This document shows, one piece after another, positions 9,729 through 17,338 of a stretch of 64,000 nt of DNA. Both the position numbers and the translations under genes were made by a program. The first letter of the stretch is position 1; each line of letters starts with the position of its first letter. The notes below the pieces were generated by a model that worked only from the letters and a program-made list of their open reading frames with translations, was not told the DNA's origin and did no database searches. Where the stretch lies: assembly GCA_023954035.1 (NCBI GenBank), contig JAMLIT010000006.1:27924-91923 (forward strand), read 5' to 3'. Source of the DNA: Burkholderiaceae bacterium (lineage in GTDB: Bacteria > Pseudomonadota > Gammaproteobacteria > Burkholderiales > Burkholderiaceae_C).

Positions 9729-10652
9729 TCAGGCGCCGGCCTTGGCGGCAGCGACCTGGGCCGCCACTTCGGCGGCGAAATCGTCCGCCTTCTTCTCGAT
9801 CCCTTCGCCCACGACGTACAGCGTAAAGCCTTTGACCTGGGTGCCGCGCTCTTTGAGCATTTGCTCCACGCTTTGCTTGTCGTTTTTCACGAAGGCCTGG
9901 TTGAACAAAGACACCTCCTTGAGGTATTTCTGCACGCCACCTTCGATGCGCTTGGCAACGATTTCATCGGACTGCACCGGCTTGCCTTCGGCCTGCGCCT
10001 TGGCTTTGTCTTCCTCTGCCTTGGCAGCGGCGACCGAGCGCTCTTTCTCGATCAGTTCGGCCGGCACGTCGCTGCTGGCCAGCGCCACGGGCTTCATGGC
10101 GGCAATGTGCATGGCGACATCCTTGGCGGCAATCTCGTCGCCTTCGTACTGCACCACGACACCGATGCGCGTGCCGTGCAGGTAGGAGGCAAGCTTGTCG
10201 CTGCCGGAAAACCGCTTGAAACGGCGGAACGACATGTTCTCGCCGATCTTTCCGATCAAGCCCTTGCGCACGTCTTCCAGCGTGGGGCCGAAGCCATCCT
10301 GCTCGTACGCCAGCGCGCCCAGGGCGGCGATGTCGGCCGGGTTGTGTTGGGAAATCAGCTTGGCGGCGGCATTGGCCATGGCAATGAAGCTGTCGTTCTT
10401 GCTGACGAAGTCTGTCTCGCTGTTCACTTCGACCAGCGCGCCGGTGTTGCCGTCGATGAAGCTCGCCACCACGCCCTCGGCCGTGATGCGGGAGGCGGCC
10501 TTGCCGGCCTTGGTGCCGAGTTTGACGCGCAGCAACTCTTCTGCTTTGGCCATGTCGCCTGCAGCCTCGGTCAAAGCCTTCTTGCATTCCATCATCGGCG
10601 CGTCGGTCTTTGCGCGCAGTTCACCCACCATGCTTGCGGTAATTGCAGCCAT
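9729..10652 (-). CDS. tsf: translation elongation factor Ts
   Basis: EF-Ts exchanges GDP for GTP on EF-Tu. The 307-residue protein begins [20 protein letters not shown] with the UBA-like helical domain, followed by the EF-Tu contact motif [10 protein letters not shown] (about residues 78-87) and two core subdomains. The length is typical of betaproteobacteria. A strong hairpin with a T-run separates it from the upstream rpsB, so its expression probably depends on read-through. Confidence 0.97.
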   Translation of the reverse strand: MAAITASMVGELRAKTDAPMMECKKALTEAAGDMAKAEELLRVKLGTKAGKAASRITAEGVVASFIDGNTGALVEVNSETDFVSKNDSFIAMANAAAKLISQHNPADIAALGALAYEQDGFGPTLEDVRKGLIGKIGENMSFRRFKRFSGSDKLASYLHGTRIGVVVQYEGDEIAAKDVAMHIAAMKPVALASSDVPAELIEKERSVAAAKAEEDKAKAQAEGKPVQSDEIVAKRIEGGVQKYLKEVSLFNQAFVKNDKQSVEQMLKERGTQVKGFTLYVVGEGIEKKADDFAAEVAAQVAAAKAGA

Positions 10653-10684
10653 CAGTCGTTCTCCAAATTCATTTCATAACAAGG

Positions 10685-10711
10685 TAAAAAAAAGGGGGCG
10701 ATCGCGCCCCA
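10685..10711 (-). terminator. intrinsic terminator/attenuator between rpsB and tsf
   Basis: On the minus strand GGGGCG-CGAT-CGCCCC is followed at once by a run of eight T. This is a textbook rho-independent terminator lying inside the rpsB-tsf operon. Because tsf has no obvious promoter of its own after it, it most likely acts as a partial terminator that sets the S2 to EF-Ts ratio. Confidence 0.8.
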
Positions 10712-10751
10712 CTTTTCTCCGCGACAGAGCGCCGCGCGGAAGGGGGAAGGT

Positions 10752-11504
10752 TCAGGCTGCCGAGCTTTCCACTTCCACGAACTCGTCAGAGCCTTCGGCA
10801 GCAACGGCTTTCACGACGTCGTTCACGGCGTTGTTGCGGCCTTCAAGGACGGCGTCGGCCATGGCACGCACGTACAGATCGACGGCTTTGGCAGAATCGT
10901 CGTTGCCGGGGATGACGTGGTCAATGCCTTCGGGCGAATGGTTGGTATCCACCACACCAATCAGCGGGATGCCGAGTTTCTTGGCTTCGGCGATGGCGAT
11001 TTTGTGGAACCCCACGTCGACCACGAAGATCGCGTCCGGCAGCGCAGCCATGTCCTGGATACCGCCGATGTCCTTCTCCAGCTTCTCGATCTCGCGCGTG
11101 AACATGAGCTGCTCTTTCTTGCTCAGCGATTCCAGGCCAGCCTCTTGCTGTGCCTTCATGTCCTTGAGGCGCTTGATGGACGTCTTGACGGTCTTGAAGT
11201 TGGTCAGCATGCCGCCCAGCCAGCGCTGGTTCACGTAGGGCACGCCAGCGCGCTGGGCTTCGGCAGCAATCGTGTCGCGGGCCTGGCGCTTGGTGCCGAC
11301 GAACAGCACGGTGCCGCGATTGGCGGTGAGCTGCTGGGCAAACTTGGCTGCGTCCTGCAGCATCGGCAGCGACTTTTCCAGGTTGATGATGTGAATCTTG
11401 TTGCGGTGGCCGAAGATGTAAGGGGCCATCTTGGGGTTCCAGAACCGGGTCTGGTGGCCGAAGTGAACGCCGGCTTCCAGCATTTCGCGCATGGTGACTG
11501 CCAT
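10752..11504 (-). CDS. rpsB: 30S ribosomal protein S2
   Basis: S2 binds the small subunit late in assembly. I take the ATG giving [26 protein letters not shown], preceded by TGGAG at suitable spacing; the 43 extra open codons upstream are not S2-like. The product is 250 residues with the conserved [27 protein letters not shown] and [19 protein letters not shown] segments. A 5' leader of about 130 bases precedes it, and in other proteobacteria such leaders bind S2 for autoregulation; I cannot verify that fold here. Confidence 0.97.
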   Translation of the reverse strand: MAVTMREMLEAGVHFGHQTRFWNPKMAPYIFGHRNKIHIINLEKSLPMLQDAAKFAQQLTANRGTVLFVGTKRQARDTIAAEAQRAGVPYVNQRWLGGMLTNFKTVKTSIKRLKDMKAQQEAGLESLSKKEQLMFTREIEKLEKDIGGIQDMAALPDAIFVVDVGFHKIAIAEAKKLGIPLIGVVDTNHSPEGIDHVIPGNDDSAKAVDLYVRAMADAVLEGRNNAVNDVVKAVAAEGSDEFVEVESSAA

Positions 11505-11642
11505 TAAAGTGCTCCAAAGGTTGGGTCTAAAATCCAGTCCGACATCGCCGCCTGCCGCTTTGCGCTGGCTGGCCGCAACACCTTGGCGGGACTGGTTTGC
11601 TATTGGTTTCGCCAGCGCTTTCACGCCCAGCAAAACCCAGAG

Positions 11643-11651
11643 ATTCTAGCA
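11643..11651 (-). promoter_or_regulatory. probable extended -10 promoter of rpsB-tsf
   Basis: The minus strand reads TGCTAGAAT, an extended -10 element (TGnTAGAAT). No good -35 hexamer is seen, as is usual for extended -10 promoters. It overlaps the region just before the divergent amidase gene and would give an rpsB leader of about 130 bases. Confidence 0.5.
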
Positions 11652-11656
11652 TAGGC

Positions 11657-13042
11657 ATGGCAAAAGACCTTGACAGTACGCTGCGGCTGCTGCGCGCGGG
11701 CAGTACCACGGCAGCGACGCAGATGGAGCTTTGCCTGGACCGCGCGCGCTCCGCCCCGTGCCAGCATGCGTTTGCGGCGCTGCTGCCTGAAGAGGCGACG
11801 CGCGAAGCCGCTCTTGCCGATCGGTCGCACCGGCCGCTTGCCGGTCTTGCCGTGTCGGTCAAGGACTTGTTCGACATGCAAGGCCTGCGCACCACCGCAG
11901 GCTCCCAGGTGCTGCAGGACGCCGCACCCGCGGCTTGCGACGCAGTCGCCGTTGCGCGCCTTCGCGCCGCCGGCGCCGCCGTCATCGGGCGCACGCAGAT
12001 GGTGGAGTTTGCTTTCTCGGGCGTGGGTACCAATCCGCATCACGGGACGCCGGCCGCCTTTGACGGCCGCTTTGGCGCCCTGCCCGGTCCGCCCCGTGTG
12101 CCTGGAGGCTCGTCGTCAGGCGCCGCCGTTTCGGTCGCAACCGGAGCGGCTTTTATCGGCCTGGGGTCGGACACTGGCGGGTCGATTCGCATTCCCGCCG
12201 CCTTGTGCGGCATCGTGGGTTTCAAGAACACGGCGCGCCTCGTCCCCACCGCAGGGGCGGTTCCGCTATCGACCACCCTGGACACTGCATGCGCCATGAC
12301 GCGCTCGGTGCGCGACGCCGTGCTGGCGCACGAAATCCTGGCGGCGCGGCGGATCACGCGCAGCCACGCGCCCTTGGCGGCCTGGCGCCTGGGTCTGCCA
12401 GGAGGCGTGTTTCTCGACGGCCTGGACCCTGCTGTGCGCAAAGCCTTTGAGCGCAGCGTGGAGCAGCTTCGCCGCGCCGGCGCGCGCATCGTCGAGATCG
12501 CGTTGCCCGAAGTCGCGCAACTGGCCGGGCTGCAGGCTACCGGCGGCTTTGCCGCAGCGGAGAGCTTTGCCTGGCACCGGGGTCTCTTGGCGCTGCGGGG
12601 CTCAGACTACGACCCCCGCGTGCGTATGCGCATCGAGCGCGGCGCGTCCATGTCCGCCGCCGACTATATCGATCTCTTGCACGCGCGCGCGGCCTGGATC
12701 GCACAGATCGAAGCCGCCATCGACGGCTTTGACGCGCTGCTCTCGCCCACCGTGCCCATCCTGGCGCCCTTGTTGTCTTCCGTGGCGCCCGCGGATGGAA
12801 AGGATCTGCTCGCCGATGCAGCGCGCGACACCGAATTTGCGCGTGCCAATGCACTGCTGCTGCGCAACCCCAGCATCGTCAACATGCTTGACGGCTGCGC
12901 GCTGTCCCTTCCCTGCCACCAGCCTGGCGAGCTTCCGGTGGGCATGATGCTGTGGCATGGCGCGCTGCACGACGACGCCGTGCTCAACCTCGGTCTGCGC
13001 GTGGAAGAACAACTGCGAATACCTTGGTCGGTCTGCCCATGA
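11657..13042 (+). CDS. amidase signature family protein
   Basis: An amidase signature hydrolase of 461 residues, predicted to cleave a carboxamide; the substrate is unknown. The catalytic Ser-cisSer-Lys triad can be read: Lys in VSVKDLFDM (about residue 72), the two serines in GGSSSGAAVSVATG and GSDTGGSIRIPAALCG. The ATG at this position (MAKDLDSTLRLL) gives a normal N terminus; upstream codons in the frame run through the rpsB leader. GatA is unlikely because no gatB or gatC neighbours it. Its stop overlaps the start of the next gene as ATGA, suggesting coupled expression. Confidence 0.88.
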   Translation: MAKDLDSTLRLLRAGSTTAATQMELCLDRARSAPCQHAFAALLPEEATREAALADRSHRPLAGLAVSVKDLFDMQGLRTTAGSQVLQDAAPAACDAVAVARLRAAGAAVIGRTQMVEFAFSGVGTNPHHGTPAAFDGRFGALPGPPRVPGGSSSGAAVSVATGAAFIGLGSDTGGSIRIPAALCGIVGFKNTARLVPTAGAVPLSTTLDTACAMTRSVRDAVLAHEILAARRITRSHAPLAAWRLGLPGGVFLDGLDPAVRKAFERSVEQLRRAGARIVEIALPEVAQLAGLQATGGFAAAESFAWHRGLLALRGSDYDPRVRMRIERGASMSAADYIDLLHARAAWIAQIEAAIDGFDALLSPTVPILAPLLSSVAPADGKDLLADAARDTEFARANALLLRNPSIVNMLDGCALSLPCHQPGELPVGMMLWHGALHDDAVLNLGLRVEEQLRIPWSVCP

Positions 13043-14553
13043 TGGCGCGCATGCAGTGCATCCTGCCCGATCGCCCCCGCCCGCTTCATGGCCTCGCGGC
13101 CACGCGCGCCATCGAGCAGGAGGCGGCAGCCGACCTGCCACCCCAGACGCTGATGCGGCGCGCCGGCCTGGCCACGGCGCGCCTGGCGCGGGCCCTGGCC
13201 CCCCATGCACGGACCGCATGGGTCGTCTGCGGACCAGGAAACAACGGCGGCGACGGGCTGGAAGCCGCCATGCACCTGCGGCATGCTGGCCTGCTAGTGA
13301 GCGTGACCTGGCTGGGGACTGAGGCGCGCCTGCCACCCGACGCGCACCAGGCGCTGCAACGGGCGCGCGCTGCAGGCCTGGTTTTTGCCGAGCAGCCTCC
13401 CGAAGCGCTGACGGCGGCGGACATAGGCATTGACGCGCTGGTGGGCATTGGCCTGGCGCCTGGCGATGCGCCGCGTCCACCACCGCCCCGCTGGCGCGCA
13501 TTGCTCCAGCAGTTGCGCGAAGGGCCCGCCTGCCTGCTCAGTGTCGACTTGCCCAGCGGCCTGCAATGCGATACCGGCGCCTGGGCCCCTGGGTTTGCGC
13601 CGGCCGAAGGGCTGCGCGCCGACTGCCACACGCTGGCGCTGCTCACGCTCAAGCCGGGCCTATTCACCGCGGAGGGCCGCGATGCCGCCGGCACCGTCTG
13701 GCTGGACACGCTGGGCATTGCGAACCAGGATGCCCGTGCCAGCGCCTGGCTGTGTGGGCCATCCGCGCCCGCGCCCCGCAGGCACGCCAGCCACAAAGGC
13801 AGCTTCGGCGACGTTGCCGTCATTGGCGGCGAGGGGCTGGCGCGCCGTGGCATGGGCATGGAGGGCGCTGCGCTGCTGGCCGCAGGCGCGGCCCTGCACG
13901 CTGGCGCGGGCCGGGTGCTGCTGGCACTGCTGGATGGCGCACCCCCTGCCGCCGCCCTGTGGGCACCCGAGCTGATGCAGCGCCACGTCAAAGCGCTTGA
14001 ACTGCAAGCGCTCACCGTGGTCTGCGGCTGCGGCGGCGGTGAGGCCGTGGCCGACGTGCTCCCTGCCGTGCTGGCACGCGCCGCCCGCCTGGTGCTCGAC
14101 GCGGACGCGCTCAACGCCATCGCCGGCAACGCGGCACTGCAGAGCGCGCTGGCAGCGCGCGCCACGGGCCAGTGGGGCACCATACTGACCCCGCATCCGC
14201 TGGAAGCCGCCCGCCTCCTGGGCGTCAGCGCGCAAGCGGTGCAAGCCGACCGCCTGGCCGCTGCACACAGCCTGGCCGAGCGCTTTGGCTGCATTTGTGT
14301 GCTCAAGGGTTCGGGCACGGTGGTTGCAGGGCCGGGGCGCTTGCCCAGCATCAACCCCACGGGAAACGCACGCCTTGCCACGGCTGGCACGGGCGACGTG
14401 CTGGCCGGCATGGTGGGCGCGCGCTGGGCAGCCGGCGACGGTGCCTATGCCGCGGCCTGCAGCGCAGTATTCCAACACGGCCAGTTGGCAGACCACTGGC
14501 CAGCGGACCGGCCTTTGGTGGCCAGTGGTCTTGCGTCTAAAAAAATCGAGTGA
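13039..14553 (+). CDS. nnr: bifunctional NAD(P)H-hydrate epimerase / ADP-dependent NAD(P)H-hydrate dehydratase
   Basis: This two-domain enzyme repairs hydrated NADH and NADPH. The N-terminal YjeF_N epimerase domain (about residues 15-215) carries VVCGPGNNGGDGLEAA and VDLPSGLQCDTG; the C-terminal ribokinase-like dehydratase domain (about 240-500) carries KGSFGDVAVIGGEG, LVLDADALNAIA, TPHPLEAARLLG and the catalytic TAGTGDVLAGMVGA. The start (MMARMQCILPDRPRP) overlaps the amidase stop by four bases. The length of 504 residues is normal for the fused form. Confidence 0.93.
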   Translation: MMARMQCILPDRPRPLHGLAATRAIEQEAAADLPPQTLMRRAGLATARLARALAPHARTAWVVCGPGNNGGDGLEAAMHLRHAGLLVSVTWLGTEARLPPDAHQALQRARAAGLVFAEQPPEALTAADIGIDALVGIGLAPGDAPRPPPPRWRALLQQLREGPACLLSVDLPSGLQCDTGAWAPGFAPAEGLRADCHTLALLTLKPGLFTAEGRDAAGTVWLDTLGIANQDARASAWLCGPSAPAPRRHASHKGSFGDVAVIGGEGLARRGMGMEGAALLAAGAALHAGAGRVLLALLDGAPPAAALWAPELMQRHVKALELQALTVVCGCGGGEAVADVLPAVLARAARLVLDADALNAIAGNAALQSALAARATGQWGTILTPHPLEAARLLGVSAQAVQADRLAAAHSLAERFGCICVLKGSGTVVAGPGRLPSINPTGNARLATAGTGDVLAGMVGARWAAGDGAYAAACSAVFQHGQLADHWPADRPLVASGLASKKIE

Positions 14554-14558
14554 AATCA

Positions 14559-14606
14559 GGCTCTAGCGCTTATTCCGTGAGCGTTTCCAGATCCTAAAAC
14601 GATAGC
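14559..14606 (-). repeat. 48-bp dispersed repeat, copy 1
   Basis: One of seven copies of a 48-bp unit with the layout GCTAT-N7-ATAGCT-N17-AAGCGCTA-GAG(G/C)C. This copy reads GCTATCG... to AAGCGCTAGAGCC on the minus strand. It lies just after the nnr stop, between two convergent genes. The second hexamer is degenerate here. Confidence 0.75.
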
Positions 14607-14649
14607 ACATGCCCGCGGCTGCGCTGCCAACCCGCGGGCGGCCCTGGCC

Positions 14650-16962
14650 TCAACGGTGCGACCCGCGCCCTTTGCCCGAGGGGGCTTTGGTCAACAAGGC
14701 CGCTTGCTGTCTGGACTTGCCAGCGCTTGCCTTGCCGCCCCCCGCATGCTTGGGCACCTGCGCTTCGCGCGAGCGTCGCGGGGAAGACGCAGTGGTCTCA
14801 TCGCCGCCACTGCGCGCGCGCGTCGCTTTTTCGCCGCCCTTGCCGTTTTTCTTGCCGCCATTGCGGTCTGCGGCGCCGCGCGGCGCAGCGTCCTCACTCT
14901 CGCTCACCAGGCGAAAATCGATGCGCCGGCCGTCCAGGTCCACCCGGCTGACCTGCACGCGCACGCGCGTGCCGATGGCGTAGCGCATGCCGCTGCGCTC
15001 ACCGCGCAGTTCCTGGCGCGCCTCGTCGAACTTGAAGTATTCGCCGCCCAACTCGGTGATGTGGACCAGGCCTTCGACGTACATGGCGTCGAGCGTGACG
15101 AAGATGCCGAAGCTCGTGACCGAAGACACGACGCCGCCGTATTCCTCGCCCAGATGCTCGCGCATGTATTTGCACTTGAGCCAGGCTTCGACGTCGCGGC
15201 TGGCTTCGTCGGCACGGCGCTCGTTGGCGCTGCAGTGCAGGCCCGCCGCTTCCCAGGATTGCGTCTCTGCAAGGGCCGCTCCAGTTTCCCTCTTGCGCGG
15301 CTCGGCGCCTGGCTTCTGGGCCCGTGCCGCCAAGCGCTTGCTGAGCTTGGCATGCGCCTCGCCGGGCACGGGCAAGGCCGGCAAGCGGTAGCGCGTATGG
15401 CCGAGAATCGATTTGATGACCCGGTGGACCAGCAGGTCCGGGTAACGCCGGATCGGGCTGGTGAAGTGGGTGTAGGCCTCGAACGCCAGGCCGAAATGGC
15501 CACTGTTGATCGGCGTGTAGATGGCCTGCTGCATGGAGCGCAGCAGCATGGTATGGATCTGCTGGGCGTCGGGCCGGTCTTTGGTGGCCTCGGCAATCGC
15601 CTGGAACTCCGACGGCACCGGGTTGTCGCTGATGCTCATCCCGACGGCCATGGCCTTTAAGTAGCTGCGCAGAATGTCCTGCTTTTCCGGTGTCGGCCCC
15701 TCGTGCACGCGGTACAGGCCGTGCTGCTTGCCCTGGGCGATGAAGTCGGCACTGCAGACATTGGCCGCCAGCATGGCTTCTTCGATGAGCTTGTGCGCGT
15801 CGTTGCGGGTGCGCGGGATGATTTTCTCGATGCGGCCGTTGTCGTCGCAGACGATCTGCGTCTCGGTGGTTTCAAAATCGACTGCGCCGCGCTCGCGCCG
15901 GGCCAGCAGCAGCGCTCGGTAGACATCGTGCAGGTTGAGCAGATCGGGCACCCGTTCCTTGCGCTTGGTCGCCTCGGGGCCGCGCGTGTTGGCCAGGATC
16001 GCCGCCACCTCGGTGTAGGTGAAGCGGGCATGGCTGAACATCACCGCCGGGTAGAACTGGTAAGCATGGACTTCGCCCTTGGTGTTGACCAGCATGTCGC
16101 AGACCATGCACAAACGCTCAACCTCGGGGTTGAGCGAGCACAGGCCGTTGGAGAGCTTTTCCGGCAACATGGGAATCACCCGGCGCGGGAAATAGACGCT
16201 GGTGGCGCGGTCGTAGGCGTCGACGTCGATGCTGCTGCCGGTCTGCACGTAGTGGCTGACGTCGGCGATCGCCACCAGCAGGCGCCAGCCCTTGCCGCGG
16301 CCGACCTTGGCTGGTTCGCAGTACACGGCGTCGTCGAAGTCGCGCGCGTCCTCCCCGTCGATGGTGACCAGCGGCACGTCGGTCAGGTCGATCCGGTTCT
16401 TTCTGTCCTGCGGCCGCACCTTGTCCGGCAGTGCGGCAGCCTCTTGCAAGCAAGCTGGTGAAAACTCGTGCGGCACGCCGTACTTGCGCACCGCAATTTC
16501 AATTTCCATGCCGGGATCGTCCACCTCCCCCAGCACCTCGGTGATGCGGCCCACCGGCTGGCCGTAGAGCGCAGGCGGCTCGGTCAGCTCGACGACCACC
16601 ACCTGGCCTGGCTCCGCGTCGGCCAGGGCGCCCTTGGGGATAAGCACATCCTGACCATAGCGCTTGTCTTCGGGCGCAACGATCCAGACTCCGCTTTCCT
16701 GCAGCAGCCGGCCGATGAGCGGCGGCTGCTTGGGGCGTTCGATGATTTCCACCACGCGGCCCTCGGGTCGGCCGCGGCGGTCCTGGCGCACGATGCAGAC
16801 GCGCACCCGGTCCTTGTGCAAAACGGCGCGCATCTCGTTCGGGGGGAGAAAAATATCAGGCAGGCCATCGTCGCGCAGGACAAAACCGTGGCCATCGCGG
16901 TGCCCTTGGACCGTCCCTTCGAATTCGTCCGAAGGCGGGCTTGCGGGCGCTTTTTCACTCAT
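14650..16962 (-). CDS. rnr: ribonuclease R
   Basis: RNase R is a processive 3'-5' exoribonuclease that degrades structured RNA. I start at MSEKAPASPPSDEFEGTVQ; the frame continues upstream but runs across the tRNA-Leu gene. Order of parts: cold-shock OB domains (about 20-200), RNB nuclease domain with the metal-binding DGEDARDFDDAVYCE segment, then an S1 domain (EEYGGVVSSVTSFGIFVTLDAM..VEGLVHITEL) and a basic, disordered Lys/Arg/Gly-rich tail. The 770 residues are a normal length. No Shine-Dalgarno sequence is visible upstream of the ATG. Confidence 0.95.
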   Translation of the reverse strand: MSEKAPASPPSDEFEGTVQGHRDGHGFVLRDDGLPDIFLPPNEMRAVLHKDRVRVCIVRQDRRGRPEGRVVEIIERPKQPPLIGRLLQESGVWIVAPEDKRYGQDVLIPKGALADAEPGQVVVVELTEPPALYGQPVGRITEVLGEVDDPGMEIEIAVRKYGVPHEFSPACLQEAAALPDKVRPQDRKNRIDLTDVPLVTIDGEDARDFDDAVYCEPAKVGRGKGWRLLVAIADVSHYVQTGSSIDVDAYDRATSVYFPRRVIPMLPEKLSNGLCSLNPEVERLCMVCDMLVNTKGEVHAYQFYPAVMFSHARFTYTEVAAILANTRGPEATKRKERVPDLLNLHDVYRALLLARRERGAVDFETTETQIVCDDNGRIEKIIPRTRNDAHKLIEEAMLAANVCSADFIAQGKQHGLYRVHEGPTPEKQDILRSYLKAMAVGMSISDNPVPSEFQAIAEATKDRPDAQQIHTMLLRSMQQAIYTPINSGHFGLAFEAYTHFTSPIRRYPDLLVHRVIKSILGHTRYRLPALPVPGEAHAKLSKRLAARAQKPGAEPRKRETGAALAETQSWEAAGLHCSANERRADEASRDVEAWLKCKYMREHLGEEYGGVVSSVTSFGIFVTLDAMYVEGLVHITELGGEYFKFDEARQELRGERSGMRYAIGTRVRVQVSRVDLDGRRIDFRLVSESEDAAPRGAADRNGGKKNGKGGEKATRARSGGDETTASSPRRSREAQVPKHAGGGKASAGKSRQQAALLTKAPSGKGRGSHR

Positions 16963-16996
16963 TTTTTTGCTATACAATCTTGTTCTTTCCTGAAAT

Positions 16997-17081
<85 letters not shown>

Positions 17082-17093
17082 AGTTTAACGAGA

Positions 17094-17120
17094 AGCCGCT
17101 CTCCGAGCGGCTTTTTTGTT
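17094..17120 (+). terminator. terminator of first tRNA-Leu
   Basis: GCCGCT-CTCC-GAGCGGC followed by TTTTTT, 13 bases after the tRNA end. It separates the two tandem tRNA-Leu genes into independent units. Confidence 0.88.
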
Positions 17121-17184
17121 TTTGTTGGCCTGCGCGGCGCATCAGCGCTGCGTCCGCTGCTATAAAATTCGCTGATCAGAATCG

Positions 17185-17269
<85 letters not shown>

Positions 17270-17272
17270 ACG

Positions 17273-17306
17273 AAAAAAGCCGCTGCGCTTGCAGCGGCTT
17301 TTTTGT
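17273..17306. terminator. bidirectional terminator between tRNA-Leu and the DUF349 gene
   Basis: AAAAAA-GCCGCTGC-GCTT-GCAGCGGC-TTTTTT: an eight-pair stem with an A-run on one side and a T-run on the other, so it can end both the tRNA transcript (plus) and the DUF349 transcript (minus). Confidence 0.88.
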
Positions 17307-17338
17307 TTTTCGAGCGGACGGCCGCCTGCCCAAGCGGC

